A DNA stretch of 64,000 nucleotides. Origin: Symbiodinium kawagutii (lineage: Eukaryota; Sar; Dinophyceae; Suessiales; Symbiodiniaceae). Numbering within the stretch: position 1 is the first letter of the stretch; every line of letters starts with the position of its first letter. The stretch lies in NCBI GenBank assembly GCA_009767595.1, contig VSDK01012888.1, forward strand, positions 185,357 to 249,356, written 5' to 3'. The translations under genes and the position numbers were made by a program. The notes below the pieces were generated by a model, which saw only the letters and a program-made list of their open reading frames with translations, searched no databases and was not told the origin of the DNA. Below, in pieces: positions 42,335-51,822 of this stretch.

Positions 42335-42438
42335 CATTTGGTGAACGGCCACTTCTGGTAGCTCCAAACCGCTCCCCCTTACACGGGCCAGGACGGGATA
42401 CTCCTGGCTCCAAGCAGCTCCCTCCCAACCACCAGCCA
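42335..42438. mobile_element. Family C element, copy C2
   Basis: Starts CATTTGGTGAACGGCCACTT, ends CTCCCTCCCAACCACCAGCC. Minus strand gives GGCTG|GTGGTT at one end and an AAAG acceptor at the other. Its minus frame reads like protein (EYPVLARVRGSGLELPEVAV), but the same stretch is shared by the other family C copies, so I treat it as repeat. Confidence 0.7.
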
Positions 42439-42645
42439 AACAAAATGACATGCAGCAAACCTCAACCCAACCCAGTGCCTCCGCTACACGTTCAGAAGAG
42501 GTAGATGGCCGGTGTTCCTCTTCATGGGACCTGGACAAGGACGGTCTCAAAGTGCACTGGTTTACAGTCTGGTTTACATCGGTGCTAGGGCACAAACCGT
42601 TTGGGGGATAATTACGGTGAATAAAAATGGGTGGAACACACATTA

Positions 42646-42740
42646 CTGGTTGACGGTTTCAACCCCTATGAAAAATATTAGTCAACCAAGCAATTGAAAA
42701 AACCTAGAAAAATAAACAATTGTTCAAACCACCAACCAAA
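42646..42740. mobile_element. Family A element, copy A5
   Basis: Starts ACTGGTTGACGGTTTCAACC, core CCTATGAAAAATATTAGTCA, ends TTCAAACCACCAACCAAA. 95 bp. Confidence 0.85.
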
Positions 42741-42924
42741 TAAGTGAAACCTTGTGCTGAAACCCTCAATCCCTTCGCTAGAAAAAGATCTGCAAACGCA
42801 AGCGATGTGCCAGTCCTACAACCTGTTTCAAGGCCCGCAAGCATTCCACAGTAGTGACCCATGGCGACCCTCCAGGTGAAGTCCGCACAGTCGATCATGG
42901 TAATAAGAGTAATAATCATCTTTA

Positions 42925-42938
42925 TGATCACCATCATC

Positions 42939-42969
<31 letters not shown>

Positions 42970-43009
42970 GCATCATCATCAGCAGCATCATCATCATCAT
43001 CATCATCAG

Positions 43010-43057
<48 letters not shown>

Positions 43058-43452
43058 TCATCCTCATTCATCATTCATCATGTTTCATGTATCATGTATC
43101 ATGTATCATGTATCATGTATCATGTATCATGTATCATGTATCATGTATCATTCATCCATCATCCATCATCCATCATCCATCATCCATCATCCATCATCCA
43201 TCATCCATCATCCATCATCCATCATCCATCATCCATCATCCATCATCCATCATCCATCATCCATCATCCATCATCCATCATCCATCATCCATCATCCATC
43301 ATCCATCATCCATCATCCATCATCCATCATCCATCATCATTCATCCTCATTCATCATTCATCATGTTTCATGTATCATGTATCATGTATCATGTATCATG
43401 TATCATGAATCATGTATCATGTATCATCATCATCAACATCATCATCATCATC

Positions 43453-43483
<31 letters not shown>

Positions 43484-43520
43484 GCATCATCATCAGCAGC
43501 ATCATCATCATCATCATCAG

Positions 43521-43601
<81 letters not shown>

Positions 43602-43898
43602 TCATCCATCATAACATCAATCATCATCCATCATCCATCATCCATCATCCATCATCCATCATCCATCATCCATCATCCATCATCCATCATCCATCATCCA
43701 TCATCCATCATCATCATTCATCATCCATCATTTATCACTCATCATTCATCATCATTCTTCATCATCATCACCATCATCATCATCATTCATCATCCATCAT
43801 CATCATCCATCATCATCATCATTCTTCATCATCATCACCATCATCATCATCATTCATCATCATCATCATCGTCATCATCATCATCATCATCATCATCG

Positions 43899-43940
<42 letters not shown>

Positions 43941-43951
43941 CCACCATCACC

Positions 43952-44013
<62 letters not shown>
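42925..44013 (+). repeat. 1.1-kb compound CAT-based satellite
   Basis: Blocks of (CAT)n with CAG/CAC variants, (ATCATGT)n at 43,084-43,150 and 43,360-43,425, (CATCCAT)n at 43,150-43,339 and about 43,610-43,700, then (CAT)n and finally (ATG)n at 43,951-44,013. The segment starting CATCCTCATTCATCATTCAT occurs twice (near 43,060 and 43,341), as does the CAGCAGCAT block (near 42,980 and 43,496), so whole sub-arrays were copied. Long His/Ser/Ile ORFs across it are artefacts. Confidence 0.95.
43865..44013. repeat. CAT/ATG inverted repeat
   Basis: A (CAT)n arm ending near 43,940 and an (ATG)n arm from 43,951 to 44,013 are complementary over about 60 bases, with a short CACCACCATCAC spacer. Could extrude as a hairpin. 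Confidence 0.85.
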
Positions 44014-44014
<1 letters not shown>

Positions 44015-44069
44015 GTGCTGATGGTGGCAAGCATGACGCTGGCAATGACCGTTCCAACATGCCCCAAAC

Positions 44070-44191
44070 CTCTTGGACCGCTCTTGGACTTCCTTGGCCA
44101 ATTTCTCCACCAGCTGCTCTTGCTCCTGGGAAGCGATGCTCACCAGGGGAGCTTGGCCACCACTGAAAGTGGGTGCCTCAGGTGCCTCCAG
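44070..44191 (-). CDS. Helical exon
   Basis: The acceptor CCCTGAAG and the donor AAGAG|GTTTGG enclose LEAPEAPTFSGGQAPLVSIA, then SQEQEQLVEKLAKEVQERSK. The second half is a strong coiled-coil candidate. It ends only 57 bases from the satellite. Confidence 0.7.
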
Positions 44192-44300
44192 CTTCAGGGG
44201 ACATCATGAACGTGAGCTCCAGCGACTCAGAGATTTTGGAACATAGAGTAATCAATCCAAACAAAATGGCCTCAAAAAACCCATCCCTGAGCTCAGCTAC

Positions 44301-44393
44301 CTGCGCATCCCCTGGTTCTTTTCCAACGGAGGTGTTCACCCACAGCCGACTGTGCGAGCGGCTCCTTGATCTTTGACTTGAGCTCTGAGACCT
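44301..44393 (-). CDS. Helical exon
   Basis: The acceptor CGCTTCAG and the donor GCGCAG|GTAGCT enclose EVSELKSKIKEPLAQSAVGE and HLRWKRTRGCA. 93 nt. Confidence 0.6.
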
Positions 44394-44489
44394 CTGAAGC
44401 GAAGAATCCGTGGCAGCACATGTCACCCCGTGCCACCAACAAGAGTTGTCCTATTGAATGCCATGAAACTAAACCCTGTCATCTGAGGA

Positions 44490-44563
44490 TGGATTTGGGT
44501 GGAAATTTGACGAACCATCCCTTAGAAATTGGGAAAACATGGTCGATCAAACCACCAACCAGT
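44490..44563. mobile_element. Family A-like fragment, A7
   Basis: GAACCATCCCTTAGAAATTG, then GGAAAACATGGTCGATCAAA and CCACCAACCAGT, match the right half of family A. The minus-strand donor of the exon at 44,560-44,677 is its terminus. Confidence 0.5.
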
Positions 44564-44677
44564 TGAGTTGAGGCGAGTACTTCCGCGTCCGCACTGCTCT
44601 GCTCTTGCTTTGCCTTGAACTTTTCAGCCTCCTCATGGAACAAGCCGGGCGAGTTGATCTTGGGACTGGGGGAAAAC
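44560..44677 (-). CDS. Exon whose donor is a family A terminus
   Basis: The acceptor GGTTCCAG leads to FSPSPKINSPGLFHEEAEKF and KAKQEQSSADAEVLASTQL, ending CAACTG|GTTGGTGGTTTGAT. The intron's first 14 bases are those of a family A element end. Confidence 0.7.
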
Positions 44678-45080
44678 CTGGAACCCGCAACCACGTGGCC
44701 ATGCATAGCCACGGACTTCTTCCGGAGCAGGTTGAAGCATCGGTAAGCAGGCCACCAGCGGCAGTTGGGCTGCCTAGCCTATGAATGGACACCAATGCCA
44801 CCACTCACACTTGGTCATCCTTCCATTTGGCACCCATGAAGGGCCTAGCCGGCATCGTTCTTGCGAAAGGAGGGAACAACAGCAACTTGGCGGGAAAGAG
44901 CCAAGGGATGAAGGAAGAGAAGCTCAACGGTCAAGTGGGCGCTACTGTTGTAGCAGATAGCACCAGCAGCAGCAGGAGGAGGAGTAGTAGTAGTAATAAT
45001 AACAATAATAACAATAGTTTCAGTGCCTATAGTTTGTATAGTAACTAGTACAGTAAGTGGCAAGAACAGGCTCCTTTCAC

Positions 45081-45164
45081 TTCCTTCCATCCATCGAACC
45101 GGCTCCTCTCTGAAGCTGCTTCGAGCGAAGGCCACTTCCTGCAGAGCCAGCTGCCCAGCTTCAG
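45081..45164 (-). CDS. Exon, two possible frames
   Basis: The acceptor TCGGTAG and the donor GGAA|GTGAAA enclose 84 nt. The phase 2 frame EAGQLALQEVAFARSSFREE looks more natural than phase 0 LKLGSWLCRKWPSLEAASER. Unknown family. Confidence 0.5.
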
Positions 45165-45318
45165 CTACCGAATAGCCAAGCACCCAACTGATGTCATTGT
45201 CAGATCCTGTTCATTTACAACGTGAGGTCGGTGAGATCCCCTAGTTAGTTTTAAAATGCCATTTAACTTGTAGTATAGTGCTATATATCTGCCACAACTT
45301 AACCTGTAGCCCATTCAC

Positions 45319-45386
45319 CCGGACGCCTGGGACACCCATGATCTCATCTCATCCATGGCTGCATTGACCAAGGCTTCCAAATCAAC
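45319..45386 (-). CDS. Short helical exon
   Basis: The acceptor TTCACAG and the donor TCCGG|GTGAAT enclose VDLEALVNAAMDEMRSWVSQ. Good splice sites. Confidence 0.6.
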
Positions 45387-45933
45387 CTGTGAAGCCAGAC
45401 AGGCGGCAAAACACGAAGCCCCAAGTCTTGAGGAGGTCGCTTGCAAAGGCATGCACCATGGCGAGCTGGGTCAATATGGTTGCATCAATTTAATAAGGGA
45501 ATAATAACCAACAAACTCATAGGGACAAGAATGGTGATAGGGAACCGGAGCTACAGGGTGAACTGACCCGCAGCCGCATCAACCAACAACAATCCCCAAG
45601 TACATGTACAGCTGTGGCAACCATCACCAACATGCGACCGTAGCTGGCGTGGCAGTAGCAAAGGTAAGCCTGGAACAGCAGGAAAACGTCGCTGGGTAGA
45701 GGAAGAACCTGATCACCGTTCTGATATTCCTATACCAATTCAAGACTTTCTTAATCTGATGGTTGGAAGGCTGGCCCATGATCGTCATCCAAAGAGGCCT
45801 TGAGGACTGTAACTATATCAAATGAATTCAATTTCCATGTTAGTCATCCCTTAAGAACAACGACAAAATACATGTGTTATCCTTGTCGATTGAGGTTTCC
45901 AGAGGCTGATCATAGAACCAGCTGGTTGCCAAC

Positions 45934-45990
45934 CACTGCCACTGCTTGAATCTCCCGCCTGCAACTCAGCTCGGATGGCGTCGGCCACCT
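45934..45990 (-). CDS. Short exon
   Basis: The acceptor CTGCCAG and the donor CAGTG|GTTGGC enclose EVADAIRAELQAGDSSSGS. A longer exon reaching element A6 (acceptor at its CAG end, 46,025) is the alternative. Confidence 0.5.
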
Positions 45991-46025
45991 CTGGCAGTAG
46001 AGCAGATGAGTAGCAAGCAATTTAA

Positions 46026-46125
46026 TCTGCTTGGTGGTTTCAACTCCTATGAGAAATATTGGTCAAGCAACTATTTGTTGATAGTTACTTTGGAAAATAA
46101 AGCATGATTGAAACCACCAGCCAGT
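46026..46125. mobile_element. Family A element, copy A6
   Basis: Starts CTGCTTGGTGGTTTCAACTC, core ATGAGAAATATTGGTCAAGC, ends TTGAAACCACCAGCCAG(T). TAAT lies on both sides, a possible four-base target duplication. 100 bp. Confidence 0.85.
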
Positions 46126-46440
46126 AATGGTTACACTTACACCCTTAAAAAAAAAGGTTCCCCCCATCAAAACGTTTGTTCCATGCTCTTTTCCTGGGTG
46201 CAACTGCACCCCGAAACACAAAATCAGTCATCAATTCGGCACACTAAGGTCGCACCATATCCCTCAACTGTGCTCACAGTTCCCGCAAACTACAAATCTG
46301 GCTCGGCAGTGCAACTTGTACCCATCATAGTCACCATAAATTCACTATAGTCCATCGGTGGCAAATTCACTCTAAATTCACTAGAGTCCACTTTGCCATT
46401 TATAGTGAGTAGCAGCAGCATCTATTACAATATACTATAC

Positions 46441-46497
46441 TGTTCCATGGTCTTTGCCATGTCTACTTTTTAATAGTCTCTCTTTAATCTGCCCATT
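46441..46497 (-). CDS. Exon adjoining a family C element
   Basis: Nineteen phase-0 codons, NGQIKERLLKSRHGKDHGT, between the acceptor ATGGTAG and the donor AACA|GTATAG. The acceptor is the end of element C3. Confidence 0.4.
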
Positions 46498-46501
46498 CTA
46501 C

Positions 46502-46594
46502 CATTTCGGTAGAGCACCTCTGGTACCTCCTGAGCTCCTTTTAAGGGCCTTTGCATACCTTGCTCTACCTGAGCTCCCTCCCAACCACCAGCCA
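46502..46594. mobile_element. Family C element, copy C3
   Basis: Starts CATTTCGGTAGAGCACCTCT, ends CTCCCTCCCAACCACCAGCC. In minus sense AATGG flanks both sides. The element plus one flank is a multiple of three, so taking it out keeps the frame (Thr-Ser-Asn-Gly-Gln-Ile-Lys). Likely an intron. Confidence 0.65.
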
Positions 46595-47198
46595 TTGCTG
46601 GTCCCAAAACGGCACCTGCTTTTGTCCATCCGTCCCATCAGGCACGCGACAAGGCGTAGGTGCCTCGCACCATAGCCGGGGCGTGTTTCCGGTGCTGGAA
46701 GCCAGGGCAACAGGGCGTGGTTCGTGGGTACGGATGGTTCAAGAACCCCACCATTTAATTTACCCGACTAGGTAGGATGGCTAGTCATGGACTAACTATT
46801 GACTTGAAACGCTTGAAATAATGGCTATGATAATACTTGATGATTATAGGAATTGGGCTGGTCTCGACCTCTTATAAATGAGTTTTGTCTAATACTGATA
46901 CTCTCTGATGTCTCCCTGGTCGCTTTGTTGGCTGGATCTCATACAAACAAATGCGTGAATCAGAGAAAGATGTCACCAACACACGCACTGACACACAAAG
47001 TCGCAAACATTTCGATGGGTTTGTGAGTTTTGTACAGCTCAACTTAAACCTGGCTTAGGACAATCATTCTGAAGTCATAATCATTCCCAGGTCGTGGCAA
47101 CATGGACCGGGGTAAAACCTTTTAGGCGGCGGTTAAAAAGGTTGGGGTCCACCAACCCAAAATCACACAAACAAGCTGAAACTCCAGGATGCTTGAAC

Positions 47199-47290
47199 CC
47201 AGCCCCAACGCATCTGCCGCCTCTTTCAATCTGGCCAGTTGGCTATCCCAATCCTGGTGCCCGGCGAATTGATTCTGTCGAAATCCACCA
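47199..47290 (-). CDS. Helical exon
   Basis: The acceptor GTTTTCAG and the donor GCTGG|GTTCAA enclose GGFRQNQFAGHQDWDSQLAR and LKEAADALGLG. 92 nt. Confidence 0.7.
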
Positions 47291-47397
47291 CTGAAAACCA
47301 GGGGGGAGGCCGGAGCAAGCCAGGAGGAATAATTAGGAGGAAACCAATGGAACAGGAAATCCATCCGTGATGGTGTTGAGTTCTGCGATTGGCAAAC

Positions 47398-47427
47398 CTT
47401 TATGGCCAGTTCGGCGACATGATCAAC
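47398..47427 (-). CDS. Ten-codon microexon
   Basis: The acceptor GCTGGAG, then VDHVAELAIK in phase 0, then the donor AAAG|GTTTGC. It is small, but both splice sites fit and it lies between two better exons. Confidence 0.4.
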
Positions 47428-47733
47428 CTCCAGCGGATTGATTGACCTGACGGAACATCACCTGCGGATGATCATGGATGGGTTCCGAGGGTTCTCTTTT
47501 TGAATGTCGACTTTGTCATTTCTGGCGCGTTGATCTACCAACCGATATGTGTGAAACCCGCGCACGCAAAAGACACGCAGGCCAAGTGTTGAACACACCC
47601 CAAGTTAAAACACCAAACATTCAGTATGCTCGACTACTGTGGCAAACCCACAGTAGAAACTGGAAAAAAATAGGCTTCTCAAATCGATGCTTTCGGATTT
47701 GTACTGGCCACATCAGGGCAACCCGTTTGCAAC

Positions 47734-47821
47734 CTCCCAAGCAATGTCGCCAACGTGCAATCTCAGCCAATGCCTCCAGTGTCCAGCGGTCCTCCACTGT
47801 CCATGCATCAGCTCGAACGTC
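47734..47821 (-). CDS. Helical exon, Trp-rich
   Basis: The acceptor ATCCCCAG and the donor GGGAG|GTTGCA enclose DVRADAWTVEDRWTLEALAE and IARWRHCLG. Very natural composition. Confidence 0.7.
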
Positions 47822-48336
47822 CTGGGGGATCCAAACCAACCAGGCTGAAGATGTTTGATGAGTCTCAAGCCGACACAGGGGCTGCAGGATATGGGCAGAG
47901 CATTTCCCCCATCCCCAAGTTGCAGGGAGACCAGTTGGGAGAGTACACAGAACGCGCAAATGATTGCTGCTGGGAAACGATCCAATGAGGGCTGATCATT
48001 GACCGACAACTTCACGGTAAAACCGGGATCAACAAATCAGCATCACATTTGAGTTTTTCTCAATATGGGGACCCAACAAGTCATCCAACAAGTTACCCTT
48101 TATAAAGCATTCATAGCAATAAGCCAAGCAATTTTGAAGCTAATGGGCCCCATGAGAACCCACCATATCTTTACATGACGTTGCAATCTAGTCAAGGAAC
48201 GGGACATCCAAGCAAGCGGGGTCTTCATCAAAAATGAAGCCCCTCCACTGCGGATGTGCAAACAGAATGGTCTTGTTGCCCCACAATTGTCACAAAGGAT
48301 TTTGGCCATATCTGGTTGGGACATGTTGCGACTCAC

Positions 48337-48372
48337 TCCTGCAGCGAATGCTTGCCTACATGCCATTGCCAT
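48337..48372 (-). CDS. Exon with GTGAGT donor (may extend)
   Basis: The acceptor CTATGCAG leads to MAMACRQAFAAG in phase 0, then GTGAGT. If that donor is skipped, the frame continues with NMSQPDMAKILCDNCGATRP, whose Cys-x-x-Cys also looks real, to about 48,240. Confidence 0.5.
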
Positions 48373-48760
48373 CTGCATAGCATGGGCCTAAAGAAAACAT
48401 ATAGATAGACAACGAAATGAGCAAACAAATAAGCAAAGACATGGACATTAATTACACACATTGATAAAGTCAAAAAATGCAAAGGTACATGATTACAAAG
48501 TACATTCATGTACGGGTTCAATACCTGGTGATTGCCTAGAATGCAGCACCCTCGCCCATCAGAATTCATGTAGTACTTGTGTTTCCGAGAAGCGGGTGGT
48601 TTCCGTCACTGGTTTCCTTCGTGACAACAACGAAACAATGGCCGGTTCACCGATGACCCCAACATCCCCAACCTAGACACACAGTGCTACGTTGCTCTTG
48701 GTTGCTCGCCATTGAGCTCCCGAGAGTTCGTTGGTCAATCCATGTCAATCCCAGCCCCAC

Positions 48761-48819
48761 GATCGCGTAACACGATTGTCCTTGGCTCTCTCCAGCACCT
48801 TTGAAATGCTTGATGGGGC
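48761..48819 (-). CDS. Short helical exon
   Basis: The acceptor GTGCCCAG and the donor GATC|GTGGGG enclose APSSISKVLERAKDNRVTR. A further small piece at 48,672-48,719 (SMASNQEQRSTVCL, donor CTAG|GTTGGG) may follow it. Confidence 0.5.
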
Positions 48820-49233
48820 CTGGGCACGTGGAAAACCGGTGGCCGTGGTAAACCTCAACCGTGCATTCGGGGAGGCTCATCCATCCTCAAGAAATTGTGG
48901 CGTGGTACTTAGGTGCTTGCTTTGCTCTTCTTTCCTGAAAAAAGGGACGATATGTCAATAACGACTGCTGGAACAAATCAGCCCATCAACAATTCCAAGA
49001 AATGGATCAATACATCATGTTGTGAGATTTTTGAGGACTACTTATGTTTGCCCTAGAATTACCGAATTGGATCCGACTGGGTAATTTTTGTTGCCACGTG
49101 CAGCAAATACCCAGTAGCATCTGGAAATTCTATGAGGGATCCGGATATCATGAATGGCAGTTAATGAAAACCATAATTTATGATTAATGATGATTACTTA
49201 CACATACTTACACTTATCTTACTGCTGTTGACA

Positions 49234-49641
49234 TCAACCACCACAAACCACCAGCCATGGTCGCTGAAAATCCATGACCGACCAACCCTGGGCATCCACA
49301 TTTCCAGTTTGAAGGCCTGGAGGGCGCTCATCCCAACATGACTTGGCACTGGAATCCTTCACTCCAAATGCTGGCAGCTGGCAGGTCAGGTTTGATGCCC
49401 TCATGTCAGTGATCGCATCGTCACCATCATCAACCATCAACATCAACCCCTCTGTTTCTGAATCATTGTTCACCATTCTTGCGCCAAACCAGCTTTCTCC
49501 GAGGGTGCCAAACCATGCTGGTTGACAAACCATATCCTTGGGCACCCCAACGGTCGAAACTTCACCAGGGTCTGGAGATCTGTCGTGGCCGTGGTGGCGA
49601 TTGTGGGCTGTGCCAACTAGAAGGTGTGTGGGTGCGTGCAA
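49234..49641 (-). CDS. Coding region, 136-codon open frame
   Basis: Open on the minus strand with domain-like sequence: DMVCQPAWFGTLGESWFGAR, MVNNDSETEGLMLMVDDGDD, AITDMRASNLTCQLPAFGVK. Internal candidates (acceptor CCCAAG near 49,534; donor GAATG|GTGAAC) mean part may be intron. The acidic loop before ITDMRAS is notable. No family recognised. Confidence 0.5.
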   Translation of the reverse strand: MHAPTHLLVGTAHNRHHGHDRSPDPGEVSTVGVPKDMVCQPAWFGTLGESWFGARMVNNDSETEGLMLMVDDGDDAITDMRASNLTCQLPAFGVKDSSAKSCWDERPPGLQTGNVDAQGWSVMDFQRPWLVVCGG

Positions 49642-50934
49642 ATAACTATAATAGAAATCCCTAGGCTTCCAGTGTCCATTATAGTAGGTAAGCAGCTGGC
49701 TTCTACCATTGTTGATTGGGGTTAGTACCTACTCTAAAGGTAAGTGGAAGGGTAGGAAATGAAACAAATTCTCACGGAAGTGCACCACCAATCCACCAGG
49801 CACGACTAATAGAAGTGAAAACCCCTTTGACTTGGATGGTTTATATCACGCATACGTCCAGGTATATTAAAGGATCATTCAACAAATAAACACATGCATA
49901 TATACTAACCCCTATAATAGCCAATAATTCACTACTAATGAGGTTTGTGACGATTCCTTATTATTCACTACTGATGGGGTATAACCCTATTGTTGGTTAT
50001 CTGCTGTTGCTAGGACCTGACCGACAAGACCAACGAACAGCGGGCCCCGGGCCCCTGCTTCCGAGCCTATCCCAGGGCGCCCAGGTCGACCTGGGAGGCT
50101 GCAGAAGGTGGGATGCCGCATGGTGACTCATGGTGCCTGGGGCCCCTCTGGGAGCTCCTGGTCATGGAAAATCCAGCTGGAAATCACCATAGTTTGAAGG
50201 GAAAGCCAGCTGGAAATCAGCGATCTTTCGTGGATTTACCGGGGTAGTTTGCCAGGTAATCAAAGTTAATCCATGGTGAATGGTGGGGAAATGTCATGAA
50301 TCAATGGGTGAGACGGAAAACTCCATATGAACAAACCTTCAATATTTGGATCGTGAACCACCTGCGTCAGCAAAATTTTGGGTGGTTTGATATTTGTTTA
50401 ATTCCCCCCATAGTTGGGGGTTCCGGAGGGGACCTATATGAAGGGTTGTAGTTGTTCTGGACTCCGGTACGGACGGGACGGGAAATGATAAACTGGTGGG
50501 CTATGGCCAGTTTTGGGCCCTTCCAGGTCCATGTCAACACGGTGCCAATATCAACGCAGTACCAACCTGCACCCCAAAAGCACATACGGCTTGACAAGTG
50601 GTCCCAGGAACCAGGGTGTTTTCTCTACAAGCCAACTTGGGTTCCACTGTGGTCAAGAGAATGCTGACCAGCCATGACCGGTCTCTGAAACCTGAAAGGC
50701 CGGTAGGTAGACCCAACCTCTTGACTATTCGGGTCTTCTGGCCCACGCTGCAAAACGGGTGGCCAGCTTGAGTTGGGAGCCCAGTCCAGAGAAGGAATGA
50801 ATGTGAAACGATGTGAAAAGCCTTGGTTGAATGCTTGTTGTGGGCACTCTAAGTGGATCTACCTGAGCCAGTTATACAGGGCTTGTTGGAACATGTTGGA
50901 ACACATCATGGGGACAGTGGCAAGGACCAGCCAG
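49642..50934. other. No supportable exon
   Basis: ORFs at 49,938-50,126 and 50,370-50,670 are open on both strands without splice support. The GGGCCCCGGGCCCC stretch near 50,045 is GC-rich. Confidence 0.4.
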
Positions 50935-51003
50935 GAATCGATGCCTCCCTGGCCGCTGAGGTCCAGAACTTGTCAGGCAGGGCACCTCGCCAGCAAGGCC
51001 ATG
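50935..51003 (+). CDS. Plus-strand exon
   Basis: The acceptor CCAGCCAG and the donor CATG|GTGAGT enclose IDASLAAEVQNLSGRAPRQQ. The donor is a textbook match and the minus strand offers no better reading. First sign of plus-strand coding after the long minus-strand stretch. Confidence 0.6.
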
Positions 51004-51692
51004 GTGAGTGTTCCCGGCACGCGCTATGTTGGTTGGATGCCAAAGGTCATTGATTACTGCAAGCTATCGCTGGTGGCCGATCCGCAGGAACCATTGTCAA
51101 CCACTCATGTGCATCATTGACAAATTTCGAGCGTCAACCATTGAAGGATCGCCCATTACTAGTGCCCAGGGCCTACGATAAATGGTTGTTGTTTGTTCAC
51201 TCACTGGCCAGCAATACCACGATGTTGCCAAAACACCCCATGTCGTGCCTGGAAAGAGCTTCGTGGCGCCGCGAGTCTGTCCAGGAGTGATATTGCGTTC
51301 GAAACTATCAGTATCAATACCCAAGAACTGTGCTCATTACCAAGATTTTAATAAGCTGCGTTTATATTCTTTACACTTCTTCACTAGTCGATTCACTGAT
51401 GATTCTGGGTCACCATCATTGTTGTTTAATAATTGCTCGCCATTTGTTGAACCATGACAAGGTAACCTTAAGCAACCAATTATGCTGCTTGGTCCCAGCA
51501 GGAGTACCTTGGCAGTGTCATTCATAGCTAATCATTCTGAACCATTCGCCAAGCACAACCGAATCTAGACCTGTTATGAATCAACAATGTTTCAACCACA
51601 TGGTGGGTGCACCGATTCAGTGACCCAGCTATCATGATTCACCACTGTTATTCAACCAGCCCTTGGGTCATTCCGAACCAACCAACCCTTAC

Positions 51693-51822
51693 TGCCTGTG
51701 CCATCGACAACGGCGAGCCCGAGCGCACCGTCGTCCACGTTCAGACTTCTCCGCACGGCGGAGATGGGTCCAGACTCCTCTTCGGAGTCGTGGCCAATGT
51801 CAAAGACCTGGTCGCAGGGTCA
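51693..51822. CDS. Coding-like stretch, strand unresolved
   Basis: Both strands read as protein. Plus: DNGEPERTVVHVQTSPHGGD, then GSRLLFGVVANVKDLVAGS. Minus: VFDIGHDSEEESGPISAVRR, then SLNVDDGALGLAVVDGTG, with the acceptor GCGACCAG and the donor GGCA|GTAAGG. The minus reading has better splice sites; the plus reading has slightly better composition. Confidence 0.45.

Noticed and set aside
42335-42438. Exon EYPVLARVRGSGLELPEVAV
   Set aside because: The same sequence recurs in other family C copies (46,502, 62,116, 30,475), so it is repeat, not unique coding.
42925-43700. CRISPR-like array
   Set aside because: There are no unique spacers; units are 3- and 7-mers and the genome is eukaryotic.
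42854-44209. Long ORFs of His, Ser, Ile, Met or Asp runs (up to 364 codons)
   Set aside because: They are translations of the CAT/ATG satellite in every frame and have no non-repetitive domain.
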